From the NCBI RefSeq assembly GCF_028369105.1, contig NZ_JAQNDO010000001.1, positions 4,308,501 through 4,372,500 of the forward strand: 64,000 nucleotides of DNA. Direction: 5' to 3'. This DNA comes from Polyangium mundeleinium. GTDB lineage: Bacteria > Myxococcota_A > Polyangia > Polyangiales > Polyangiaceae. Shown here in pieces: positions 44,229 through 53,224 of this stretch (the stretch's first letter is position 1; each line of letters starts with the position of its first letter). The notes beneath the pieces are model-generated. The model made no database searches and was not told the origin of the DNA. It saw only the letters and a list, made by a program, of their open reading frames with translations. A program made the position numbers and the translations under genes.

Positions 44229-44596
44229 GACGAGCCTCCCTTCGACGAGGCATACATGCATGGCCGAGGGGTGAGGCGGAAGGATGGGGGTGGCGGGACG
44301 GATACCGCCCCTCGATGGCCTCGGGGCCGGTCGCGACGCACCCGCCCCCCATATCGAGCCCGCGGATCTACGCGGTCGAGCGCGATCACAGCCGCGAGAC
44401 CTCGGGGGAGATTTCGCCGCTCGCCGCTCCGCCTCGATGCACGAGGCCAGACGTCGAGCCCGAGGCAGACATCGAGCCCGAGGCCGACGAGCTGGGGCCG
44501 GCGTCCAGGGCGACAAGCCCGAGGCCGGCGTCCAGCGCTGCTCCGCCTCGATGCCCAAAGGGGGACGAGCACGCGGCGCGCCCCCCTCGGAAGCGC

Positions 44597-45211
44597 TCAA
44601 TTCATCTTTCGCAGCCTTTCGGGCTCGACGTTCGGAAGCACTCGAAACCGACCATTCCCAGCGAAATCCACCACGCGAGGCCCGCGCAATGCCTGCTGTA
44701 GATGCATCAAGCCGCTCGCTTGCCCTTCCGTGCTGACGACGAATCCGAGCATGGCCCAATGCTTCGCCTCGTCCGCGCTGGCGTACGGCATCACGACAAG
44801 CTCGCATCCAGCGGCAAAGGACGCGCAGAGTCGGCGGACCACGGCCAAGTCGACATTCCGTTTTCGATAAGCTTCATCAATTGACAGTTCCGCGATATAA
44901 AATAGGTCGCTACCGTGCCCCTGCGCGTATTCATCCCTAAACCAATCCTCATCGAAATAGACTGGATAGAGCGCCTCAAACTCAGCCCCCTCCGCATCGA
45001 GCGCGTCGAGCAGAGACACGTTGTGATGCGCCGCTTCGCTCACGTGGACGATCGCGACGAGGGCGCTACCAATGTCCGTTTCGTCGTCGTCCTCGCATTC
45101 GTCCTCGTCGGCGCTCGATTCGTATACCACGCAGTGAAGCCACGTAATCAGTCCCCTGTCTTCGTTCGGTTCGCCGACAGGCAGGTTTCCTACGATACGG
45201 ATCCCGATCAT
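44597..45211 (-). CDS. GNAT-like protein, island 5 (paralogue of the 52526 gene)
   Basis: 204 residues. DLFYIAELSIDEAYRKRNVD then LAVVRRLCASFAAG resembles the beta4-alpha3 (acetyl-CoA pyrophosphate loop) region of GNAT acetyltransferases, with R-K-R-N-V in place of the usual RGKGIG; the later ELVVMPYASADEAKHWAMLG then FVVST resembles beta5 and the C-terminal GF. The loop is degenerate, so activity is doubtful. An acidic stretch (ADEDECEDDDETD) lies near residue 35. A B-type array begins about 65 bp upstream of the start and an A-type array ends just past the stop. About 92% identical to the copy at 52526-53143. Confidence 0.6.
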   Translation of the reverse strand: MIGIRIVGNLPVGEPNEDRGLITWLHCVVYESSADEDECEDDDETDIGSALVAIVHVSEAAHHNVSLLDALDAEGAEFEALYPVYFDEDWFRDEYAQGHGSDLFYIAELSIDEAYRKRNVDLAVVRRLCASFAAGCELVVMPYASADEAKHWAMLGFVVSTEGQASGLMHLQQALRGPRVVDFAGNGRFRVLPNVEPERLRKMN

Positions 45212-45274
45212 GGTGCGCTTTTATCCACGGAAGCGCGCGCCCGTCAACCCGGGCAAAACCTGGACGCCTCACGT

Positions 45275-46740
45275 GTTCGCTTGCGTCGAGCGGCGCCCCG
45301 TGCTCGGCCATCGACGGCACGCCGTGCGCTCGACGACAAGGCCGGCGCTCGATGCCCCGACGAGCGGCGCACACGCCACGTGCTCGCCTGCGTCCCCGTT
45401 CGCGTCGAGCGGCGCCCCGTGCTCGGCCATCGACGGCACGCCGTGCGCTCGACGGCAAGGCCGGCGTCGATGGCCCGACGAGCGGCGCACGCGCCACGTG
45501 CTCGCCTGCGTCCACGTTCGCGTCGAGCGGCCACGTGCTCGCCCATCGACGGCACGCCGTGCGCTCGATGGCAAGGCCGGCGCTCGATGTCCCGACGAGC
45601 GGCGCACGCGCCACGTGCTCGCCTGCATCCACGCTCGCGTCGAGCGGCGCCACGTGCTCGCCCATCGACGGCACGCCGTGCGCTCGACGGCAAGGCCGGC
45701 GCTCGATGTCCCGACGAGCGGCGCACGCGCCACGTGCTCGCCTGCGTCCACGCTCGCGTCGAGCGGCGCCACGTGCTCGCCCATCGACGGCGCGCCGTGC
45801 GCTCGATGGCAAGGCCGGCGCTCGATGGCCGGCCCGACGAGCGGCGCACGCGCCACGTGCTCGCCCGCGTCCACGTGCGCGTCGAGCGGCGCCCCGTGCT
45901 GGCCCATCGACGGCACGCCGTGCGCTCGACGGCAAGGCCGGCGCTCGATGCCCCGACGAGCGGCGCACGCGCCACGTGCTCGCCTGCGTCCGCGTGCGCG
46001 TCGAGCGACGCCCCGTGCTCGCCCATCGACGGCAGGCCGTGCGCTCGACGGCAAGGCCGGCGCTCGATGCCCTGACGAGCGGCGCACGCGCCACGTGCTC
46101 GCCTGCGTCCGCGTGTGCGTCGAGCGACGCCCCGTGCTCGCCCATCGACGGCAGGCCGTGCGCTCGACGGCAAGGCCGGCGCTCGATGCCCTGGCGAGCG
46201 GCGCACGCGCCACGTGCTCGCCTGCGTCCACGTTCACGTCGAGTGGCGCCACGTGCTCGCCCATCGACGGCACGCCGCTCGACGGCAAGGCCGGCGCTCG
46301 ATGTCCCGACGAGCGGCGCACGCGCCACGTGCTCGCCTGCGTCCACGTTCGCGTCGAGTGGCGTCACGTGCTCGCCCATCGACGGCATGCCGTGCGCTCG
46401 ATGTCCCGACGAGCGGCGCACGCGGCACGTGCTCGCCTGCGTCCACGTTCGCGTCAAGTGGCGCCACGTGCTCGCCCATCGACGGCACGCCGCTCGACGG
46501 CAAGGCCGGCGCTCGATGTCCCGACGAGCGGCGCACGCGCTACGTGCTCGCCTGCGTCCACGTTCGCGTCGAGCGGGCGTCACGCGCTCGCCCATCGACG
46601 GCACGCCGTGCGCTCGACGGCAAGGCCGGCGCTCGATGTCCCGACGAGCGGCGCACGCGCTACGTGCTCGCCTGCGTCCACGTTCGCGTCGAGCGGCGCA
46701 CGCGTCCCCACGTGCTCGCCCGTACACTTCTCGGCGCGCG
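45275..46740. repeat. B-type tandem array, 119-bp unit, 12 phased copies
   Basis: The anchor CCATCGACGGCACGCC recurs at 45308, 45427, 45543, 45662, 45781, 45904, 46023, 46142, 46261, 46376, 46476 and 46592; the usual step is 119 bp, with 100, 115, 116 and 123 bp variants. Each unit holds two GCGCCACGTGCTCGCC-like segments containing the palindrome CACGTG. Because 119 is not a multiple of three, no constant repeat peptide can be encoded. The array occupies the upstream region of the GNAT-like gene. Confidence 0.85.
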
Positions 46741-46756
46741 TCGGGTACCTGGCGAG

Positions 46757-46830
46757 GGACCGGGGGTTCGTTCATCCGTTCCGGAATCGTTCCGGAATCG
46801 TTCCGAACCCCCTCGAAAGGGGGGTTTTGG
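46757..46830. repeat. T element, copy 1
   Basis: GGGGGTTCGTTCATCCG is followed by tandem 11-bp CGTTCCGGAAT units (2.5 copies) and the hairpin CCCCCTCGAAAGGGGG. The left half matches copies 2 and 3 almost base for base; the right half (after about 46830) is divergent. It sits at the distal end of the B array. Confidence 0.75.
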
Positions 46831-47079
46831 GTAGGCTTGACAAGGGGAGGGGGATGGACTCACCCCCCGAAATCCCCGGGTTTTCGCTGCTCAGCTCCAT
46901 CCGATTCCTCTGCCCCCCACGCCGCGGGCCGGAGCAGAGGGCCGGAGCAGAGGGCCGGAGCAGAGGGCCGCGCGCCTCGATCCCGTCTGCCTCGGGATCC
47001 GTTGCGACGCACGCCCCCTTGTCTGGCTGGCCCAATTTCACAGTCGAGCGCAGAAGAGCGACGCGAGCGACGAATACGC

Positions 47080-48440
47080 GGCGGGCGTCGAGCGCCGCGC
47101 CTCTCGATGCACGAGGCCGACGAGCTGGGGCGGGCGAGCACGAGGCCGGCGTCGAGCGCCGCGCCCCTCGATGGCCTCGGGGTCGGTCGCGACGCACCCG
47201 CCCCCCACGTCGAGCCCACGAATCTTCGAGGTCGAGCGCGGTCACGGCCGCGAGACCTCGGGGAACATTTCGACGCGCGCCGCTCGCCGCGCCGCCTCGA
47301 TGCATGAGGCCGACGAGCACGAGGCCCACGTCGAATGCCGCGCCGCCTCGATGCACGAGGCCGACGAGCACGAGGCCCATGTCGAGCCCAAGGCCGACGA
47401 GCGCGAGGCCCACGTCGAGCGCCGCGCCTCCTCGATTCCCGAGGCCGACGAGCACGAGGCCCATGTCGAATGCCGCGCCCCTCGATGCACGAGGCTGGCG
47501 AGCACGAGGCCGACGAGCTGGGGCCGGCGTCCGGCGAGCGCGAGGCCCGCGTCGAATGCCGCGCCGCCTCGATGCACGAGGCCGACGAGCACGAGGCCCA
47601 CGTCGAGCGCCGCGCCCCTCGATGCACGAGGCCGACGAGCTGGGGCCGGCGTCCGGCGAGCACGAGCCCGGCGTCGAGCGCTACGCCGCCTCGATGCACG
47701 AGGCCGACGAGCACGAGGCCCACGTCGAGCCCGAGGCCGACGAGCTGGGGCCGGCGAGCACGAGGCCCACGTCGAGCGCCGCGCCCCTCGATGGCCTCGG
47801 GGTCGGTTGCGACGCACCCGCCCACGTCGAGCCCGCGGATCTACGCGGTCGAGCGCGGTCGTGGCCGCGAGAGACCTCGGGGAGATTTCGCCGCTCGCCG
47901 CTCGCCGCGCCGCCTCGATGCACGAGGCCGACGAGCACGAGGCCCACGTCGAGCGCCGCGCCCCTCGATGCACGAAGCCGACGAGCACGAGGCCCACGTC
48001 GAGCGCCGCGCCCCTCGATGCACGAGGCCGACGAGCTGGGGCCGGCGTCCGGCGAGCGCGAGGCCCGCGTCGAATGCCGCGGCGCCTCGATGCACGAGGC
48101 CGACGAGCACGAGGCCCACGTCGAATGCCGCGCCCCTCGATGCACAAGGCCGACGAGCACGAGGCCCATGTCGAGCCCAAGGCCGACGAGTACGAGGCCC
48201 ACGTCGAGCGCCGCGCCGCCTCGATTCCCGAGGCCGACGAGCACGAGGCCCACGTCGAGCGCCGCGCCGCCTCGATTCCCGAGGCCGACGAGCACGCGGC
48301 CGGCGTCGAGCCCGAGGCCGGCGAGCTGGGGCCGGCGTCCGGCGAGCACGAGGCCGACGTCGAGCGCTGCGCCCCCTCGATGCACGAGGCCGACGAGCAC
48401 GAGGCCCGCGTCGAGGCCGCGCACCCTCGCACGGGGTGCC
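47080..48440. repeat. A-type array, block 6
   Basis: Dominated by 15-bp CGAGGCCGACGAGCA units combined with CACGTCGAGCGCCGCGCC, with only two full cores (47230 and 47845). The stretch 46831-47079 before it holds a 13-bp GGAGCAGAGGGCC unit repeated three times near 46930 and otherwise no recognisable gene. The block ends at T element copy 2. Confidence 0.8.
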
Positions 48441-48459
48441 ATCCTGACAACGTTCGAGG

Positions 48460-48616
48460 GTGTTCCGGGGGTTCGTTCATCCGTTCCGGAATCGTTCCGG
48501 AATCGTTCTGACCCCCCTCGAAAGGGGGTGTCTCGGTGCGCTTGAAGGGAGGAGCGGCGAGGGGCGACCCCTGAAAATCCGCGGAAATCCAGGGGTCGCC
48601 TGCTAGGGTGTTCCTC
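48460..48616. repeat. T element, copy 2
   Basis: It has the same left half as copy 1 (CCGGGGGTTCGTTCATCCG, CGTTCCGGAAT units, CCCCCTCGAAAGGGGG), plus a right half with an 11-bp perfect stem GGCGACCCCTG (48563-48573) / CAGGGGTCGCC (48590-48600) and an inner TCCGCGGA palindrome. It ends near CTGCTAGGGTGTTCCTC. Confidence 0.8.
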
Positions 48617-48619
48617 CGC

Positions 48620-49010
48620 CCCCCACGTCGGCCGTCGGCCCGCAGATGTACGCGGTCGAGCGCGGTCACGACCGCGAGATTTCGGGGGAGATTTCGACGC
48701 TCGTCCCGCCGTCCGCCTCGATGCCCGAGGCCGACGAGCACAAGATCGGCGCGCCCTGCTCGCCGGGGTCGGTCGCGACGTACCCGCCCCCCACGTCGAG
48801 CCCGCGGATTTACGCGGTCGAGCGGTCACGGTCGCGAGACCTCCGGGGAGATTTCGACGCTCGCCACGTCGTCCGCCTCGATGCCCGAGGCCGACGAGTT
48901 GGGGCCGGCGAGCCCGAGGCCGGCATCGAGCGCCGCGCCGCCTCGATACGAGAGGCTGACGAGCACAAGATCGGCGCGCCCTGCTCGCCGGGGTCTGGCG
49001 ACGGGGTGGG
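48620..49010. repeat. A-type array, block 7 (short)
   Basis: Two cores with variants (GTCGAGCGCGGTCACGACC and GTCGAGCGGTCACGGTCG) at about 48655 and 48820, with GCGCGCCCTGCTCGCCGGGG units like those at 26310. The following 49011-49197 is AT-richer and is probably the promoter region of the next gene. Confidence 0.75.
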
Positions 49011-49197
49011 TGTTGGGGAGGGCCTGGGAGCTCCCCTAACAGAATATCCCTCCAGGCTCGATGATGGGGGGCCGGCCTTGTGTGCATGACTGACAATCCC
49101 GTACTTATGTATCATAACACACATGATCCAGCAGGAGTTGCATGGGCGGCATCAGTCTGATTAGCTATCCTCGGCCGGGCATTGATGCCCCTGTTGA

Positions 49198-50562
49198 ATG
49201 ATGACGATGGACCTTTCGGACAAGGACGAACTTGGTCGCGCTTGTCAGCGCATTTGCGGGATATTAGGAGTACAGGTACAGCCGGGAGTTCTGGAAGCTT
49301 ATCTCCGCGGTCAGGACAGGGCCCTGATCAGCTACGAGAAATTGGAGCAATCGCCCACTACGATACCAGCGGTCATAAAATATGTATTGGCTGCGGAATC
49401 CTACCGCCGGCAGCCGGCTGTCGAATGCTATTACGACATATTTCGCTGCGCTCGCATGGTTCCGCTGCTACTTTTTTTGGACCGAGCATCCAGGATTGTT
49501 AAGCAAAAAGTTGCGCACGCCGACGATCGTCTGGTGCGCCTCGGACGTGAAACCAAGTTGGATGCGTTCGACGCTGCATTGTTCGAGATCGTAACGGCCG
49601 CGCGCTACGCTGAATGTCCTGAGGTCACGGAGGTTGCCTTTATTCCCGAGACCCATCAACAGCAGCCAGACCTTCGTGTGACCACCCCAAATGGCGTGCT
49701 CTACGTAGAGTGTAAGAGATTCGACAGAAGCTCCAACGCTGCTATTGACCTTCGCTTCACCGCACGCCAGAAAGCACAAGCCATCTTGGCGTGTTTACAA
49801 CACGTCGCGATCTCGGCAGTGGTTGAGGTCGTGTTCAAGGTAAACCCGGCCGACATCACCAATGAGGAGATAGTATACGCCGCGGGTGTGGCCATTCGTA
49901 CGGGCGCCCCGTACGAGACAGACAAGTTTCACATCGATCATCGACGACTAGTCTGTGGACCACTTGAAGACTACATGCTGTTTCCGTCTGCCTTGTATTT
50001 TGCGAACCGATACGGATTTTCGACTGATGGCGATTGGCATGGTTTGGTTCCTAACTTGTATGCCAAATACGCTGGTCCCTCATTTTTAGATGATGTTCAA
50101 TGGGAAGCTGCGGTTAAGTGGAAGGTGACCGACAATCGACTGCTCTGGCAGCAGAAGCGGTTGGGATACAGTCTATTGTTCAAAGGCCTAGATCAGCTCG
50201 CTGCCCCACACGACAGCGCGGAGACTGTTCTACACGTGTGCTTCGAGCGAGACAATCCTCTGGGACCTCGGCGCGATGAATTGTTGCATTTTCTCGAAAC
50301 GCTAAGAAAGAACAGTGACAAGCATACGTTTGGCTGGACAATATTCAACGAACTTGTGATTAACATGAGCCCGGCAGGGCGCTTCGACTTCGTTGAACAT
50401 GCGCATGCAATCGCTGGACCGAAGCGCATGTCGTCTAGGCCGCACGTCGCGACGGTTTTTGTTCCGGAGTCTGCGATAAGGAGCAGCGTAGGCGCATTTG
50501 GCGTGGGTGTTGAAATGCCGCCGGTCGACGTAGATCCGGCGATACACGAACAGGAAGACTGA
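49198..50562 (+). CDS. PD-(D/E)XK-like protein of unknown function, island 6
   Basis: 454 residues from the ATG at 49198 (ATG 49207 is also possible). E130 in a helix, then D158 in QQPDLRV and E171-x-K173 in VLYVECKRF, has the spacing of PD-(D/E)XK nucleases, and these residues lie at the ends of predicted strands. The C-terminal 250 residues are not recognised. The gene is visibly less GC-rich than anything nearby, so it is probably of foreign origin. It is the only island gene on the plus strand. Candidate roles are defence or mobile-element nuclease; no methylase or other partner is adjacent. Confidence 0.6.
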   Translation: MMTMDLSDKDELGRACQRICGILGVQVQPGVLEAYLRGQDRALISYEKLEQSPTTIPAVIKYVLAAESYRRQPAVECYYDIFRCARMVPLLLFLDRASRIVKQKVAHADDRLVRLGRETKLDAFDAALFEIVTAARYAECPEVTEVAFIPETHQQQPDLRVTTPNGVLYVECKRFDRSSNAAIDLRFTARQKAQAILACLQHVAISAVVEVVFKVNPADITNEEIVYAAGVAIRTGAPYETDKFHIDHRRLVCGPLEDYMLFPSALYFANRYGFSTDGDWHGLVPNLYAKYAGPSFLDDVQWEAAVKWKVTDNRLLWQQKRLGYSLLFKGLDQLAAPHDSAETVLHVCFERDNPLGPRRDELLHFLETLRKNSDKHTFGWTIFNELVINMSPAGRFDFVEHAHAIAGPKRMSSRPHVATVFVPESAIRSSVGAFGVGVEMPPVDVDPAIHEQED

Positions 50563-50697
50563 CCGTACAGTCGTTTCATCGTGGAAAAGGCCCGACGCTC
50601 AGGTGGCCCATTCCAGGACGGGGAGAGTCACGGGCGCGATACCTCGGGGGAAGACTTCGCCGCTCGCCGCTCGCCGCGCCCCGCTCGATGCCTTTAG

Positions 50698-52227
50698 CAG
50701 CCTGTGGACTTATCCCGAAGGAGGCTCGACAGGAACTGGCGTCGATGGTAGTTTGTCCGCGTCATGTCGATGGGGCGAACACGTGAGAAGCAGGCGTCGC
50801 TCTGGGTGGCGGCGCCTTCGCTGCCGCGGTCGCCGGGGCACCGGTTCTACGAGAAGCTGAACGAGCTTCTTCGCGAGAACGGGTTTGACCGGGCCATGGA
50901 GGCGGCGTGCGCGAAGTATTTCGAGGCCGACGGGACGGCGGGGAGGCCATCGATCCCGCCTGGGCTTTACTTCCGGATGCTGCTGGTCGGCTACTTCGAG
51001 GGGATCGAGTCCGAGCGTGGGCTCGAGTGGCGCTGCTCGGACTCGCTGTCGCTGCGGGAATACCTCGGGCTGTTGCCCGGCGAAACGGTGCCCGACCATT
51101 CGACGCTTTCCAAGATGCGCAAGCGCCTCGGCAGTGAGGTTTTCGAGGGGATGTTCGCCTTCGTGCTCGGGGTCGTGAATCGCTCCGGGCTCCTCCATGG
51201 CAAAGTCATGGGCGTGGACTCGACGTATCTCCGCGCGGACGCCTCGATGAAGGCGATCGTGCGGCGCGAGACGGGCGAGGTGTACGCGGACTACATCAAG
51301 CGGCTGGCGAAGGAGGAAGGCATCGAGAATCCGACCATGGAGGATGCTCGGCGACTCGACCGCAAGCGCAAGGGAAAGAAGACGTCGAATACCGACTGGA
51401 AAAGCCCCACCGACGAAGATGCCCGCATCGCAAAGCTCAAGGATGGCCGCACGCGATTGGCCTACAAGACCGAGCATGTCGTCGACATGAGCACGGGCGT
51501 CGTGGTCGCCGCGGAGGTCTATTCAGCGAACGAGGCCGACCCAGCGACGATGGCGCAAAGCCTCGAGCAGGCGCGCACGAATGTCGAGCAGGCCAAGAGC
51601 AGCGAGGAGCGCGATTCGGACGACGATCCGCCTCCGGAGGGCGGCAGCAGCGACGCGGAGCCCGAGCGCACCGTGATCGAGGTCGTGGCGGACAAGGGGT
51701 ATCACAAGGCCGAGCTGCTTCTATCGTTGAAGGTGTCCGGCTATCGCACGTACGTCCCGGAGAGGATCCAGTCCGTCCGCAGATGGGTGGACAAGGGCTG
51801 GGATATGCAGCAAACGTTTTACGGGAACCGAAACCGCGTGCGTCGTCCGAAGGGGCGCGCTCTTCAACGCAAACGTGGAGAGCTCATCGAACGAACATTC
51901 GCCCACGCATGCGAGACGGGCGGAATGAGGAGGGTGCGAGTGAGAGGCCGGGAGAACGTGAGAAAACGCTACCTGGCGCATATCGCCGCGCTCAATTTGG
52001 GGCTCGTGCTACGTCAAATACTCGGCGCAGGGACCCCGCGGGCCCTGGCCGCGGCCCGGAAGGGCTCCGCCCTTGCAGTTTTGGTGATATGGGCAGCCAT
52101 GGTGGCCCTGGTACGGGGCACGCCGAGGCGGTTGGCACGATTTTCCCGGGCCACGTGGCGCGGGATGTACCCGCATCAAATGCAAGATGTTGGGGTCGCG
52201 ATCGGGGGCGCGTAGATCCACGGGCTG
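50698..52227 (+). mobile_element. IS1182-family-like insertion sequence, complete
   Basis: The ends begin CAGCCTGTGGAC (left) and CAGCCCGTGGAT (right end, read inward), and a 4-bp target duplication TTAG flanks the element (50694-50697 and 52228-52231). The length is 1530 bp with one transposase. It is inserted within A-type repeat sequence. The family name rests on the transposase, and the 4-bp duplication is compatible with it. Confidence 0.85.
50764..52215 (+). CDS. IS1182/IS5-group DDE transposase
   Basis: 483 residues from the ATG at 50764. An N-terminal DUF772-type region (HRFYEKLNELLRENGFDRAM, PSIPPGLYFRMLLVGYFEGI) leads to the DDE domain with VMGVDSTYLRAD (first Asp), VIEVVADKGYHKAE (second Asp) and ERTFAHACETGGMRR (Glu within a helix). 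The C-terminal 60 residues are basic and hydrophobic. Length is normal and no frameshift is seen. Confidence 0.88.
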   Translation: MSMGRTREKQASLWVAAPSLPRSPGHRFYEKLNELLRENGFDRAMEAACAKYFEADGTAGRPSIPPGLYFRMLLVGYFEGIESERGLEWRCSDSLSLREYLGLLPGETVPDHSTLSKMRKRLGSEVFEGMFAFVLGVVNRSGLLHGKVMGVDSTYLRADASMKAIVRRETGEVYADYIKRLAKEEGIENPTMEDARRLDRKRKGKKTSNTDWKSPTDEDARIAKLKDGRTRLAYKTEHVVDMSTGVVVAAEVYSANEADPATMAQSLEQARTNVEQAKSSEERDSDDDPPPEGGSSDAEPERTVIEVVADKGYHKAELLLSLKVSGYRTYVPERIQSVRRWVDKGWDMQQTFYGNRNRVRRPKGRALQRKRGELIERTFAHACETGGMRRVRVRGRENVRKRYLAHIAALNLGLVLRQILGAGTPRALAAARKGSALAVLVIWAAMVALVRGTPRRLARFSRATWRGMYPHQMQDVGVAIGGA

Positions 52228-52525
52228 TTAGGTCGACGCGCTGGGGCCAGCGAGCACGAGGCAGGCGTCGAGCGCCGCGCCGCCTCGATGCCCGAGGGGT
52301 CGGTCGGGACGCACCCGCCCCCCACGTCGGGACCGCGAAATTTACGCGGTCGAGCGCGGTCGCGGCCGCGAGACCTCGGGGGAGATTCCGCCGCTCGCTC
52401 CCCGCCGCTCGCCGCTCGCCTGGCAAGCGCGCCGCACCGTCCGCCTGGATGCCCGAGGCCGACGTCGAGCGCCGCGCCGCCTCGATGCCCGAGGGCGACG
52501 AGCCGCGGCGCGCCCCCTCGGACGC

Positions 52526-53143
52526 TCAATTCATCTTTCGCAGCCTTTCCGGCTCGACGTTCGGAAGCACTCGAAACCGACCATTCCCAGCGAAATCTAC
52601 CACGCGAGGCCCGCGCAATGCCTGTTGTAGATGCATCAGGCCGCTCGCTTGCCCTTCCGTGCTGACGACGAAACCGAGCATGGACCAATGCTTCGCCTCG
52701 TCCTCGCTGGCGTACGGCATCACGACAAGCTCGCATCCGGCGGCAAAGGACGCGCAGAGTCGACGGACCACAGCCAAGTCGACATTTCGTTTCCGATGGG
52801 CGTCATCAATCGATAGCTCTGCGATATAGAACAGATCAGTCCCGTGCCCCTGCGCGTACTCGTCCTTGAACCAATCTTCATCAAAGTACACTGGATAAAG
52901 GGCCTCGAATTCGGCCCCCTCCGCGTCGAGCGCGTCGAGCAGGGAAACGTTACAATGTGCGGCTTCGCCTACATGAACGATCGCGACGAGCGCGTTACCA
53001 ATGTCCGTTTCGTCGTCATCCTCGCATTCGTCATCGTCGTCGCCGGTCGATTCGTAGACGATGCAGTGTAGCCACGTGATGAGCCCCCTGTCTTCGTTCG
53101 GCTCGCCGACTGCCAGGTTTCCCAGGATACGGATCCCGATCAT
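52526..53143 (-). CDS. GNAT-like protein, island 7 (second copy)
   Basis: 205 residues from the ATG at 53143. It is about 92% identical to the protein at 44597-45211, with changes clustered near the acidic stretch (TGDDDDECEDDDETD). The degenerate acetyl-CoA loop RKRNVD and the C-terminal LPNVEPERLRKMN are unchanged, indicating selection or recent duplication. The same arrangement of an A-type array at the 3' end and a B-type array at the 5' end is retained. Confidence 0.6.
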   Translation of the reverse strand: MIGIRILGNLAVGEPNEDRGLITWLHCIVYESTGDDDDECEDDDETDIGNALVAIVHVGEAAHCNVSLLDALDAEGAEFEALYPVYFDEDWFKDEYAQGHGTDLFYIAELSIDDAHRKRNVDLAVVRRLCASFAAGCELVVMPYASEDEAKHWSMLGFVVSTEGQASGLMHLQQALRGPRVVDFAGNGRFRVLPNVEPERLRKMN

Positions 53144-53224
53144 GCGGCGCTTGTATCCACGGAAGCGCGCGTCCGTCAACCCAGGAAAAACCCCGGGCGC
53201 CTCACGCACTCGCCAGCGTGCATG

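Larger units (their letters stand above)
41430..44305 (-). mobile_element. IS66-family insertion sequence, complete
   Basis: The terminal inverted repeats begin GTATCCGTTCGGCCTCCC (left, 41430) and GTATCCGTCCCGCCACCC (right end, read inward from 44305), matching at 19 of 24 positions. An 8-bp target duplication CGCCCCTC flanks the element at 41422-41429 and 44306-44313; 8 bp is the IS66 hallmark. The gene set tnpA-tnpB-tnpC is complete. The target is the CCCCTCGATGG step of an A-type module, so removal of the element restores the array exactly. Confidence 0.93.
39656..44590. repeat. A-type array, block 5 (interrupted by IS66-family element)
   Basis: The array consists of 39656-41429 and 44306-44590, split by the IS. 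About ten core modules are visible (39737, 40016, 40199, 40343, 40522, 40652, 40785, 41013, 41143, 44369). Consecutive units are closely similar, with repeated gain and loss of 15-bp CGAGGCCGACGAGCA units and of CGACGAGCTGGGGCCGGCG. It ends about 7 bp from the stop codon of the GNAT-like gene. Confidence 0.85.
50625..52515. repeat. A-type array, block 8 (split by IS1182-family element)
   Basis: The array parts are 50625-50697 and 52232-52515. The left part contains CGCTCGCCGCTCGCCGCG after an atypical core (ACGGGCGCGATACCTCGGGG); the right part has one full core at about 52347. The block ends 10 bp from the stop of the second GNAT-like gene. Confidence 0.75.

Noticed and set aside
45275-46740. 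Integron attC array (VCR-like, about 120 bp)
   Set aside because: Units are contiguous with no cassettes between them, the R-box/L-box core sites were not recognised, and the only integrase is not integron-type by its visible motifs.
45210-48545. A 1111-residue open frame across the B and A arrays
   Set aside because: Other plus frames are open over the same DNA, unit lengths break codon phase, the peptide changes character at each module and no ribosome binding site precedes it.
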